Assembly: GCA_016784735.1 (NCBI GenBank)
Contig: JADHUC010000053.1
Coordinates: forward strand, 1 to 44,509
Source: Pirellulaceae bacterium
Lineage (GTDB): Bacteria > Planctomycetota > Planctomycetia > Pirellulales > Pirellulaceae
Direction: 5' to 3'
Length of the DNA: 44,509 nt
Below the pieces are notes generated by a model, which had not been told where the DNA came from, did not search any database, and saw nothing but the letters and a program-made list of their open reading frames with translations. Positions 16,500-23,824 of the stretch are shown here, piece after piece (the first letter of the stretch is position 1; every line of letters begins with the position of its first letter). Position numbers and translations under genes: made by a program.

Positions 16500-17795
16500 A
16501 TGCACAACAACTGCCGTTCTTTGACCATCGTGTTGTTTGTCTTGCTGTCGCCCGTCTATTCCGTGGCGGCCGATCAGGCCGAGAAAAGGGTCTCGCTCGA
16601 GGATTTCATCCGGGCCAATGTTGCTTCGAAGAAGGAAATCGACGTATTCCTGCACGAGATGTCGTGGGCGCAGTTTGACCCGGACGTTGGATACATTCTG
16701 GGCAATTACATGCCGCGGGATGGAGTCGACGGAAGTTCCACGTTCTCCACCGTCCAGCCGGACGGGGCACGCACGAGCTTCATGTACAAAGGCAAGCCTT
16801 GCCGCATCAACACCTATGGCAATAGCTTTACCCAGTGCCATCAAGTCAGCGACGGCGAGACGTGGCAGGAGTATCTGGCTGCTCATCTGGGAGAACCCGT
16901 TCGCAACTTCGGCATGGGTGGCTTTGGGTTCTATCAAGCCTATCGACGCATGCTTCGAGAAGAGCAGACCGATAATAGCGCTGAGTATGTGATGCTGTAC
17001 ATCTGGGGAGACGATCACGTCCGAAGCCTGCTCCGCTGCCGGTACATGCTGACGGCTTCATGGAACCGAGGCCAGAACGAAAAGGAAGGTCGAGGGCGCA
17101 TGTTCCATGGCAATTTCTGGTCCAACATCGAGATGAACCTGACCACGGGCGAACTGGAGGAGCACGACAGTCGCATACCTGACCCCGAGAACCTCTATCA
17201 AATGACGGACCCGGACTGGATGGTCGAGAATCTGCGGGACGACATGGCTCTGGCAATGAGCCTGTACTCGCGGGGATACGTCCACGAGATCGACGTTGCC
17301 AGGCTCAAGCAACTCGGCGGTCACCTGAATTGTTCTCTGGACTTGGACGAGAATCCGCTGCCCCGGTCAACCGTGGCGTCGCTCTTGGACGCCTATTCCT
17401 TCGCCGCCACAAAGACCATCTTGAGGAAGGCCCGAGCTTTCACAAACGAACAAGGCAAGAAGCTCATGGTCATCCTGCTGGATCCCTATCGCGTAACCCG
17501 CCCTCTCTTACAAGGCGGCACGCGGTACGATCAGGAGATCGTGGATTTCCTCCAGGAATACGAGTTTACCGTGTTTGACATGAACCTGGTGCACTGCGAA
17601 GACTACAAGAGCTTCAGCATCGGTGTCGGCGACTATCTCAAACGGTATTACATTGGTCACTACAGCCCCGCGGGGAATCACTTCTTCGCCTATTCGCTCA
17701 AAGACCACGTTGTGGACTGGCTAGACCCGAAGCCACTCCCCTATCGCGACACAACGCAGAAGATCATCGACTTCAAGGGGTACCTTCAGGAGTGA
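16500..17795 (+). CDS. Secreted SGNH/GDSL-like hydrolase family protein
   Basis: The 431-residue protein begins with a signal peptide (SLTIVLFVLLSPVYSVAAD). Recognisable SGNH-like blocks are INTYGNSFTQC (block I, nucleophile Ser in GNSF, near residue 104), NFGMGGFGFYQAY (block II glycine), YIWGDDH (block III-like, GDD instead of GND) and HYSPAGNHFFAY near residue 395 (block V-like His in a xxxNH setting). These suggest an esterase or acetyl-hydrolase fold. The match is loose, so activity is uncertain. An AAGGA about ten bases upstream supports the start. The gene converges with the beta-helix gene; the stops are 6 bases apart. Confidence 0.65.
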   Translation: MHNNCRSLTIVLFVLLSPVYSVAADQAEKRVSLEDFIRANVASKKEIDVFLHEMSWAQFDPDVGYILGNYMPRDGVDGSSTFSTVQPDGARTSFMYKGKPCRINTYGNSFTQCHQVSDGETWQEYLAAHLGEPVRNFGMGGFGFYQAYRRMLREEQTDNSAEYVMLYIWGDDHVRSLLRCRYMLTASWNRGQNEKEGRGRMFHGNFWSNIEMNLTTGELEEHDSRIPDPENLYQMTDPDWMVENLRDDMALAMSLYSRGYVHEIDVARLKQLGGHLNCSLDLDENPLPRSTVASLLDAYSFAATKTILRKARAFTNEQGKKLMVILLDPYRVTRPLLQGGTRYDQEIVDFLQEYEFTVFDMNLVHCEDYKSFSIGVGDYLKRYYIGHYSPAGNHFFAYSLKDHVVDWLDPKPLPYRDTTQKIIDFKGYLQE

Positions 17796-17801
17796 TGAGC
17801 C

Positions 17802-20495
17802 TCACTGGTTTTCGATCGAGAAATCGTCGATGTAGAAAACGCTTTCGGAAGTGGCGTTGCTGGTAAATCCAAGCCAGGTGAGTTGTTCGAAAGCCGGGGT
17901 GCCGTTTGGGATTTGCTTGAATTCCTGAGGTGGCTGACCGGCAGGAGTGACGGTCAGGTTCCACTTGCCGGAATTGCCTTTCCCAAGGTCGGCTGCGATT
18001 GCGAAATGTACCCACTTGTCTGCTGGTAATTCGCAAAGCGTCTTGCCGCCAACGATCAGTCGGTTCTGGACGATGTTCAACGAAGGGCCGACACGATAGG
18101 GCGAACTCCGCCAATCGCGCCATTCGTAGTTGATTTTCACTCGGGGCTCGACGAGCAGGTCGAGTTCGCAGACCGTCGTGCCGGTCTTGTGTCCCGGTGA
18201 ATAATAGAAATGGGGATCGTAGGAAAACTTCAGACCTGGGGCATCTACAACCTTGAGAGATTGCTCGCCCGTAGCCGCCCTTTCCGTGGTGACTTCGATC
18301 CCGTCGCCGCGGCCTTCCACGTGAGTTTGAGCCATTCGCGGGCGGCTCCCGGCGCGTGTCTTTTCAAAGTCGTCGTGGATCGCCACGGGCGGCGGTCCCG
18401 GGGCCAATTCAATCGACGGCATCTCGGCCTGGGCCGCCTTCTCGATCCATTTCGCATCGCCGTACACGCCGGCCTCGCTGTAATCGAAAGGCTTGAAGCC
18501 GATCTTGAACGCCGGCGAGTCGGGCTTGAGGCGATAGTCGTTGTTCTCGGCATCCACGAACAGCGGATCGGCCATGACGGAGTGTTGGTCATAGCCGAGT
18601 TTCTGCCAAGCCTCCAGATCCATACCGGCGAAGGTTACGGGATCTCCAATCGCGTTGAAGTAGCAGTTGTTGTCGACCTTGGCCCGGATGCGATTCCAAG
18701 GACCGCCAAACAAGGCGCCCGTCTTCCAGTACACAATATTGTGCTCGAGCGTGAAGGAAAGATGGTCCTCCACGCGCGTCGCCGCAATTTGTGGATTCTC
18801 GCTGCAGACCAGGATGTTGTTGCGGACCACGTTCTCTTTACCGTAGTGCTGGTGGAAACTGCCGGTCTTGGTGTTGTAGACCAGATTGTTCTCCATCGTG
18901 ATGCCGGTACTGCCCTCGTCGGTATACAGTCCCCAGCCGCCATATGAATAGGCGTAGATGTCGTGAAAGATGTTGTTGCCGATAACCGTGCCCTCGGACG
19001 GTCCCAACGTGTAGATGCCGCCCATGTCGCTCAGCACGCCATGCCCCAGGTGATGCACGTTGTTGAAACGGATACTGTTATTCTTGGCGAGGCCTTCGCT
19101 GTATCCCCAACGCCAGCCGGCGGAGATGCCGGTGTAGTAGAAGTCGGCGATGTCGTTGTGAGTTACCATGTTTTCGCCGCTCTGTCCGATCCAGACGCCG
19201 ACCCCCTCCATGTAGACCCGTCCGCCATGGTGGATGATGTTGTTGTCCACCGTGATATGATGGGTCCGCTCGGCCAGGTTTCCGCGGATTCCGCTCTCGC
19301 CAATGCGAACACCGCCGGAGCCAAGGTCGGCCAAATAGCACTGGCGGATCAGGCAGTCTTGGCAGCCGCGGCGGAACCAGACGGCGTAATCGCCCGTGTG
19401 AAGAACCTCGCAGTCGATCATCGCCACGTTTCGCGCGCCATCCGCCAAAACAGCCGCCTCGGTCACAAAAGCGGCTTGGTACGGGGCATAGCCGTGCGCC
19501 GGCAGCGGGTACGAATTGTGCTGGAACGAGAGCCCTTCGAGCGTGACATGTTCGACAAACTGTTCTTGTTCCGGTTTTCCCTGGATCACTACCAGTTTTT
19601 CGGCGACGGGGGCCACGACCTGGGCCTTCGTCATGTCCTGTCCGGGAAGCGGCATGTAGTACAACGTGCCTTCGCGGCTGAGGAACCACTCGCCGGGCGC
19701 GTCCAACGCGGCTTTGAAATTCTCCAAATGGAATCGCGTGTTGACCGGCCAGCCTGAATAGCTCTTGAGTTTTTCGCCGACCGTGATGATCGTGTTGGCG
19801 TCGAGGTTGATGTCGGCGAGGAATCGACGGCTGATGCACCACTTGTGGAAGGCGACGAGCGTGACGTCGTGGAGTTCGGCGTCGCTCAGCGCCTTGAGCG
19901 GTTCCAGCGACTTGGCCGGAACTCCGGTGGTGCGGCGGAACTGGCCCTGTTGGCCTTCGGCAGGAAATTCGAAAGTGTCGCCCATGTAGTCGTAGAAGCG
20001 GTTGGGCGTCTTAGCTCGAACCGCGCGCACACCATCGACGACCAACTGCTCGAAATGCCATTTGCCGGCGGCCGCTTCGGGGATTTCCGTCTTCCAGATT
20101 CCGTCTTCTGCGGGTTGGAATCCGCTGATCACCTTTCCACCCGAGATGACGGGCGACGCCCCCGGCGCAGTTTCGTAGGTGATCGGACACGACTCCGTGC
20201 CGCTGTCTTTCGGCGTGAGCACAAGCGGCTCGGTAATCGAATAGACACCGTCGGCCACGATGACGCGGACGGGTTCTGCCAGCGGGCCTGCCGATTTCCA
20301 CTCGCGGATGATGTCTCGGGCGCGGGTTAGCGTAGCGACGGGGCCGTCGGTCTCATCGGAGTTGGGCTGGCTGTGTTGCCCGGCCCAGGCATCGTTTCCA
20401 TCTGGCGAGACGTGAATCGTTCGGGCGACGACGGGTTGGCTTGAGACTAGCAATCCGAGAAGGATGGCGGCAAGTGGGGTGATGTAGTTTCTCAT
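17802..20495 (-). CDS. Secreted right-handed parallel beta-helix protein, GH141-like
   Basis: The 897-residue protein has a signal peptide (about 1-24, ending VVA) followed by [14 protein letters not shown], the DUF1565-type opening of polysaccharide-acting beta-helix proteins. Residues of about 60-160 form a pectate-lyase-like start ([23 protein letters not shown]). The stretch [20 protein letters not shown] is typical of GH141-like and related helices. From about 330 to 640 there are coil motifs ([38 protein letters not shown]). The last 230 residues form a jelly-roll domain ending [15 protein letters not shown] glycosidase acting on complex plant or algal glycans is likely; the exact GH family is not certain. 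The Shine-Dalgarno is weak. The TRSVSEG repeat lies behind the start. Confidence 0.8.
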   Translation of the reverse strand: MRNYITPLAAILLGLLVSSQPVVARTIHVSPDGNDAWAGQHSQPNSDETDGPVATLTRARDIIREWKSAGPLAEPVRVIVADGVYSITEPLVLTPKDSGTESCPITYETAPGASPVISGGKVISGFQPAEDGIWKTEIPEAAAGKWHFEQLVVDGVRAVRAKTPNRFYDYMGDTFEFPAEGQQGQFRRTTGVPAKSLEPLKALSDAELHDVTLVAFHKWCISRRFLADINLDANTIITVGEKLKSYSGWPVNTRFHLENFKAALDAPGEWFLSREGTLYYMPLPGQDMTKAQVVAPVAEKLVVIQGKPEQEQFVEHVTLEGLSFQHNSYPLPAHGYAPYQAAFVTEAAVLADGARNVAMIDCEVLHTGDYAVWFRRGCQDCLIRQCYLADLGSGGVRIGESGIRGNLAERTHHITVDNNIIHHGGRVYMEGVGVWIGQSGENMVTHNDIADFYYTGISAGWRWGYSEGLAKNNSIRFNNVHHLGHGVLSDMGGIYTLGPSEGTVIGNNIFHDIYAYSYGGWGLYTDEGSTGITMENNLVYNTKTGSFHQHYGKENVVRNNILVCSENPQIAATRVEDHLSFTLEHNIVYWKTGALFGGPWNRIRAKVDNNCYFNAIGDPVTFAGMDLEAWQKLGYDQHSVMADPLFVDAENNDYRLKPDSPAFKIGFKPFDYSEAGVYGDAKWIEKAAQAEMPSIELAPGPPPVAIHDDFEKTRAGSRPRMAQTHVEGRGDGIEVTTERAATGEQSLKVVDAPGLKFSYDPHFYYSPGHKTGTTVCELDLLVEPRVKINYEWRDWRSSPYRVGPSLNIVQNRLIVGGKTLCELPADKWVHFAIAADLGKGNSGKWNLTVTPAGQPPQEFKQIPNGTPAFEQLTWLGFTSNATSESVFYIDDFSIENQ

Positions 20496-20660
20496 GTTGA
20501 TCGACCGTTGATTGTGTTGAAGTGGAAAGGTGCCAAGGATTGAGTGAGGTTGATTCGAGTGACCCGTATTAGGATAACAAGTGTCGAGCCGAATTACATC
20601 TGCCGGCTTCCGCCGCCACGAAATGGAATGTTTCGAGATTAAGCGTCAAAGCCGGTCATC

Positions 20661-20727
20661 GTGACCCGAAGCGTCAGCGAGGGAACGGGCGTGTCTGTAT
20701 GCATCCCTCGCTTACGCTTCGGGTTAC
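20661..20727. repeat. Palindromic repeat, TRSVSEG family, copy 2
   Basis: Arms at 20661-20684 and 20704-20727 match at 22 of 24 positions (GTGACCCGAAGCG against CGCTTCGGGTTAC) with a 19-base spacer. The arm sequence is nearly the same as that at 13603-13663. It sits between the beta-helix gene and the duplicated small-gene region. Confidence 0.85.
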
Positions 20728-20786
20728 GATCTCGTTCAAGGTGGCGCCGTCCAAATAGCCGCCGCGCAGACTCTTATGCGCAAAGA

Positions 20787-20818
20787 AAACCCTGCGACAC
20801 GCATGCATCGCAGGGTTT
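20787..20818 (-). terminator. Intrinsic terminator, decayed copy
   Basis: Arms AAACCCTGCGA (20787-20797) and TCGCAGGGTTT (20808-20818) form a perfect 11-bp stem with a 10-base loop. On the minus strand the stem is followed by TTTTCTTTG. It is the duplicate of the terminator at 21283-21310 and ends the dead gene copy. Confidence 0.7.
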
Positions 20819-20911
20819 CGTGAATGGGACGCCGATACACGTTCGACGCGTCTTGCATCCCCGTTTTGATCGAGGCGCCCGGTAGTCTCCAATGAATCCC
20901 GATCAGCAAAA

Positions 20912-21139
20912 CAAGGCCCTTGGCTGGACTGACGACCCCTGCGTGTGTCGGCTCTCCTGAAATTCGGAGGCCTTAGCGTTGCTGGCCCGTCCAGCGCCCG
21001 CCCCATTTTGCGCCAATCGAATTCCGTCGTACGCTCCTCCTGATTCGTGCCGCAGCTTCCGGCACGTCGGATTCGCGTACGATTCCGTGTGCCCTGAGGC
21101 CTAGCGTCGGCCTGTTCCGAACAGAGAAAAATAATCCAT
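20912..21139 (-). pseudogene. Dead duplicate of the 21394-21969 small secreted-protein gene
   Basis: Reading the minus strand, the region has the conserved leader and an ATG at 21139, but the frame stops after MDYFSLFGTGRR. The segment 20920-21110 nevertheless aligns with the 3' third of the intact gene (for example RTRIR, the CGCTGGACGGGCC stretch and the last GAATTTCAGGAGAGCC-like bases), with shifts and a missing middle of about 340 bases. The signal peptide and the repeat-rich central part are gone. A long alternative frame of 227 codons through this region is not a real gene. Confidence 0.65.
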
Positions 21140-21282
21140 GACGATCTCCTCTCGTTCCGGTTGAAACGGTTTACGACGACTGGCTCCGCTGCCAAATCGC
21201 TCGCGGGTTTGTCAACTCCCGCTTCAATAGTTGTTACCCGGTTTCGAGACAGGTCTTGCGCGGAAGGCACAAGAAAAAAACA

Positions 21283-21310
21283 AAACCCTGCGATGTGTGT
21301 CGCAGGGTTT
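21283..21310 (-). terminator. Strong intrinsic terminator of the small secreted-protein gene
   Basis: A perfect 11-bp stem (AAACCCTGCGA at 21283-21293 and TCGCAGGGTTT at 21300-21310) with a 6-base loop is followed on the minus strand by TTTTGTTTTTTTCTT. It lies 84 bases past the stop codon of the 21394-21969 gene. Confidence 0.85.
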
Positions 21311-21393
21311 CGTGAATGGGATATGCGAAGCACGCTCTGCATGCTTCGCACGTCCACGATCGAGGCGCCCGATACGATCCAGTGGATTGAAGT

Positions 21394-21969
21394 TTAACGG
21401 AATGAGCCTCTTGGCTGGACCGACGGCCCTCGTTTGTCTCGGCTCTCCTGACGTTCAGAGGCGTTGTCGTTGTTGGCCCGTCCAGCGCCAGTTGCATTCG
21501 GTGCCATCCGCAGTACCGTCTCGTTCTCCTCATGGACTATGCCGCCGCCGCTATAGCGGATTCGCGTGCGAGTCAGCGTGCTGTGAGGCCTGCCGTAGCT
21601 GGTCCACGTATAGCCTCGAACTCGGTGAACGTTGCCAAACATGTCGCGTTCGATCCGGTTCACATAACGGCGCGAGCCCGGATCGACATGGTTCCGGTGC
21701 GGATCCAAGGCACTGGCCCGAACCTGATCGCGATCTGTCCGGACCCGGATCTGGCCTGTGTAGGGATCGCGGTAGATGCCCGTGACACGACTGCCGCTGT
21801 CCCAAACCGTCGGGTTGTGCCGAGGGTACGGCCTGGGGCTGGGCCAAGGGCTAGGCCAATCATTAGGCCAGGCAAACGCATTGCTGGTTGCCAAAGTGCC
21901 CATCACAACCAAGCCGGACAGCAGACCTAACGTCAACCTGCTCGAAAAAGAAAAGTGCCGCTCTTTCAT
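21394..21969 (-). CDS. Small secreted protein of unknown function, rich in Arg, Pro and Trp
   Basis: The 191-residue protein has a clear signal peptide (SRLTLGLLSGLVVMGTLATS, cleavage near AFA) and a mature start of WPNDWPSPWPSPRPYPRHNP. The middle holds repeated basic and polar segments with GSRVTGIYRDPYTGQIRV, VDPGSRRYVNRIERDMFGNV and RVRGYTWTSYGRPHSTLTR, each a short strand-like unit. The C-terminus is disordered and charged. AGGGAGA at the right distance and a strong terminator support a real gene. A decayed tandem copy lies just downstream on the same strand. I do not recognise the family. The basic, tyrosine- and glycine-containing units suggest a surface or matrix protein, but this is a guess. 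Confidence 0.75.
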   Translation of the reverse strand: MKERHFSFSSRLTLGLLSGLVVMGTLATSNAFAWPNDWPSPWPSPRPYPRHNPTVWDSGSRVTGIYRDPYTGQIRVRTDRDQVRASALDPHRNHVDPGSRRYVNRIERDMFGNVHRVRGYTWTSYGRPHSTLTRTRIRYSGGGIVHEENETVLRMAPNATGAGRANNDNASERQESRDKRGPSVQPRGSFR

Positions 21970-22149
21970 GTCGATCTCCCTTCATTCCAGTAGAAACGAT
22001 TTGCAGTGATTGGCTCCGCCGCCAGATCGCTCGCGGGCCTGTCGCCGCCCGTCTAAATAGTCGTTACCCGATTTTGAGAGCGGTTCTGCAAAGGGAGACG
22101 CAAAAAAGCCAAAAATGATTTGTGGTGATCGGGAATCGAGTGCACCCGC

Positions 22150-22590
22150 GGAGCGCGTCCTTTGAACTGCAGGCGAATGCGCAAGTGCAGCCTTATCTGT
22201 TGGTTCAGCTTCAGATTCCCGATGGATCGACGCCCAATGACGCCTCGGTGGACGACCTGGGCGGCGACGGCCGAGCCGAAGTGGCCTGCAAAACGGCCGA
22301 TGGTACCGTGGACGGAACGGACAAAACGATCGGCGATGCGAACGCGGACTATCGCGACCGGCGGGGATATGTGCTGGACGGGCAGCGGCCGAGTCTGGTC
22401 ATGTGCCGTGGCTACTATACACGAGCCGTGTTGGCGGACGCGTGACAACCGTGAGTTGAGGATATTCTCCACGACGGTCCCCCCCGGAGTATCGCCTGCC
22501 GACGCTGATGCACGACCCGATCTACCGTTTGAGCGTAGCCTGGCAAGACGCGGGCTATAACCAGCCGGCGCATCCGGGATTCTGCTTGGA
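22150..22590 (+). pseudogene. Shredded PL11 rhamnogalacturonan lyase gene
   Basis: Fragments of family 11 polysaccharide lyase sequence can be read in order. The first frame (to 22445) reads LQIPDGSTPNDAS, DGRAEVACKTADGTVDGT, IGDANADYRD, GYVLDG and PSLVMCRGYYTRAVLA. A second frame from 22444 reads RELRIFSTTVPP. A third, from 22487, reads EYRLPTLMHDPIYRLSVAWQ and then DAGYNQPAHPGF. The order is that of PL11, but the intervening catalytic regions are missing and the last two frames are separated by one extra C in a run of seven at 22479-22485. The gene is dead. The living enzyme would cleave the rhamnogalacturonan I backbone of pectin. Confidence 0.8.
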
Positions 22591-22743
22591 AAGAACTGCG
22601 GCACGAACCGCGACCGATTGAGCAACAGAACTTGGCCAACTGGCCACAAAGTCGCTCATTCGAGACCGACCGAATTCTTCGGAGCCTCGAACGCTGGGAC
22701 GGAACCACGCGACCACGCGCGATATCACGTCATACCGGCGTCT

Positions 22744-23443
22744 TTAGAGCAATGAAAGCAGGTGTTCGTCGGATTTCTCGTCTTTAACCTTGTCCTCGTC
22801 CGAGCCGCTGAGCTTGGCGAAAGAGGTCCCGGCCCTTGTCTCCTTTCAATGTGTCTTCTGCACCATCGTCCAATACTGTGGTATCGGCGATCAGCAACGA
22901 TTCGGTCAGGTCGTCCACTCGGTTCTCGTAAGTGTCACCGTTTGTCCAGATGTTGCGGACATCTTCGAGCATCGCTTGGCTGAGCGTAACGAAGCCGCCG
23001 ATCAGGATGTCGACGTCCTTGCCGCCGTTCAGGTCGTCCTTGCCGGTGCCGCCGATGTCGTAGCGGCGTCCCTTTTTCGGACGCCGTTTGTGGTTGCCGG
23101 TGCTGTGAGTGTTTTGCGTCTTGCGTCCGCTCTGGCTGGAGAGCGTGGCGTCGATGATGAAGAAGAATCTCCCCTTGCCGGTTTCCATCTGCAACAAAGC
23201 CATACGCAACGGAGCGTTGAAGTCGTAGCGTTGCCAGCGGGGCCGTGCGAGAAAACGCGTGAGTTGTCCACGATGAGAGGCTTCGGAGGCGATAAACCCG
23301 GCGGCCTGCGAACAACTCATTCGCCCGCGGTGCATGATGAAGGTCAAGGCCATGCGGAGAACAAAGGCCTGTGCCAAATTGTTGAGCGAAGTTTTTGCGA
23401 TAAAGGCCTTGAGCGTCGCCGCCGATTCCGTGACGATGATCAT
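22744..23443 (-). pseudogene. Transposase N-terminus fused to the tail of an RTX protein
   Basis: From ATG 23443 (AGGAAGGACT upstream) residues 1-128 read like an IS4-type DDE transposase N-terminus (LAQAFVLRMALTFIMHRGRM, SHRGQLTRFLARPRWQRYDF, RFFFIIDATLSSQSGRKTQN, GNHKRRPKKGRRY). At about base 23059 the sequence jumps in frame to IGGTGKDDLNGGKDVDILIGG and then to a region with WTNGDTYENRV and TVLDDGAEDTLKGDKGRDLF, which is the conserved C-terminal end of planctomycete RTX proteins. The open frame continues to 22784, but after RDLF a shift of frame hides the natural end (AKLSGSDEDKVKDEK, stop at 22744-22746). The catalytic core of the transposase is absent. It is probably the scar of an insertion followed by a deletion, not a working gene. 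Confidence 0.75.
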
Positions 23444-23824
23444 TGCGAGTCCTTCCTGTGGCTGGAGAGTTTCTCACTGATTCAGTCATGGGACAGGACT
23501 CGTTTTTTTGCAAATACCAGTTTTTCTGCTAGCAACGGCAATAGCGCAACTTCAAAACTCACGCTTCGGGTTACGATGCCGCTACAAACGGTGCAGTCTG
23601 AATGAATCAAGGGGGTGTGGACGCAAGACGGGGCCGGTTGACCAGCCACCGCCGGACCGGTAAATTGTGGGATTCTCCGTCTGCAGGATCGCGAAACGGG
23701 GACGGTTCGCTGCTTTGGCGGTTCTCCGCCGTCCTTTCTGCAGACCAGCCTCCCCATCGCTCGGCAGCGACTTTTATCTGTACACACGCACAGTTTCCAG
23801 CAATACGTCACGAAGGAACCAGAC
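23444..23824. other. Gene-free stretch before ppdK
   Basis: About 380 bases without a believable gene. It should contain the left end of the old insertion sequence next to 23443, the half repeat at 23561-23577 and the ppdK promoter, but I cannot point to a convincing -35/-10 pair or an IS terminal inverted repeat. Confidence 0.5.
23561..23577. repeat. Half copy of the TRSVSEG-family palindrome
   Basis: ACGCTTCGGGTTACGAT matches the right arm of the copy at 20661-20727, including the bases after it, but no left arm is present. The break next to the insertion-sequence scar suggests that the palindrome was cut during that rearrangement. Confidence 0.65.

Larger units (their letters stand above)
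20785..21262 (-). repeat. Tandem duplication unit A (decayed copy)
   Basis: The stretch repeats, in decayed form, the terminator, 3' coding end and 5' leader found again at 21281-22092. Shared landmarks are CGCAGGGTTTCGTGAATGGG, GATCGAGGCGCCCG, CTTGGCTGGAC, GGCCCGTCCAGCGCC, GCTCGCGGG and GTTACCCG. About 340 bases of the middle of the gene are missing from this unit. Confidence 0.75.
21281..22092 (-). repeat. Tandem duplication unit B (intact gene copy)
   Basis: This unit holds the intact 191-residue gene with its terminator (21283-21310) and leader (about 21970-22092). The leader shares with unit A the order GATCTCC, GTAGAAACG, GACTGGCTCCG-like, AAATCGCTCGCGGG-like, AGTCGTTACCCG and GAGAGCGGTTCTGC-like blocks. 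The conservation of about 120 bases of leader suggests a shared promoter region, but no -35/-10 pair stands out. Confidence 0.7.

Noticed and set aside
20661..20885. A 74-codon frame starting MTRSVSEG
   Set aside because: It starts inside a palindromic repeat found at other places in the window, so the peptide is spurious.
20674..21357. A 227-codon minus-strand frame across the duplication region
   Set aside because: It runs through two palindromes or terminators and the decayed gene copy, has no ribosome site or signal peptide and shows no protein-like composition; it is a by-product of the duplication.
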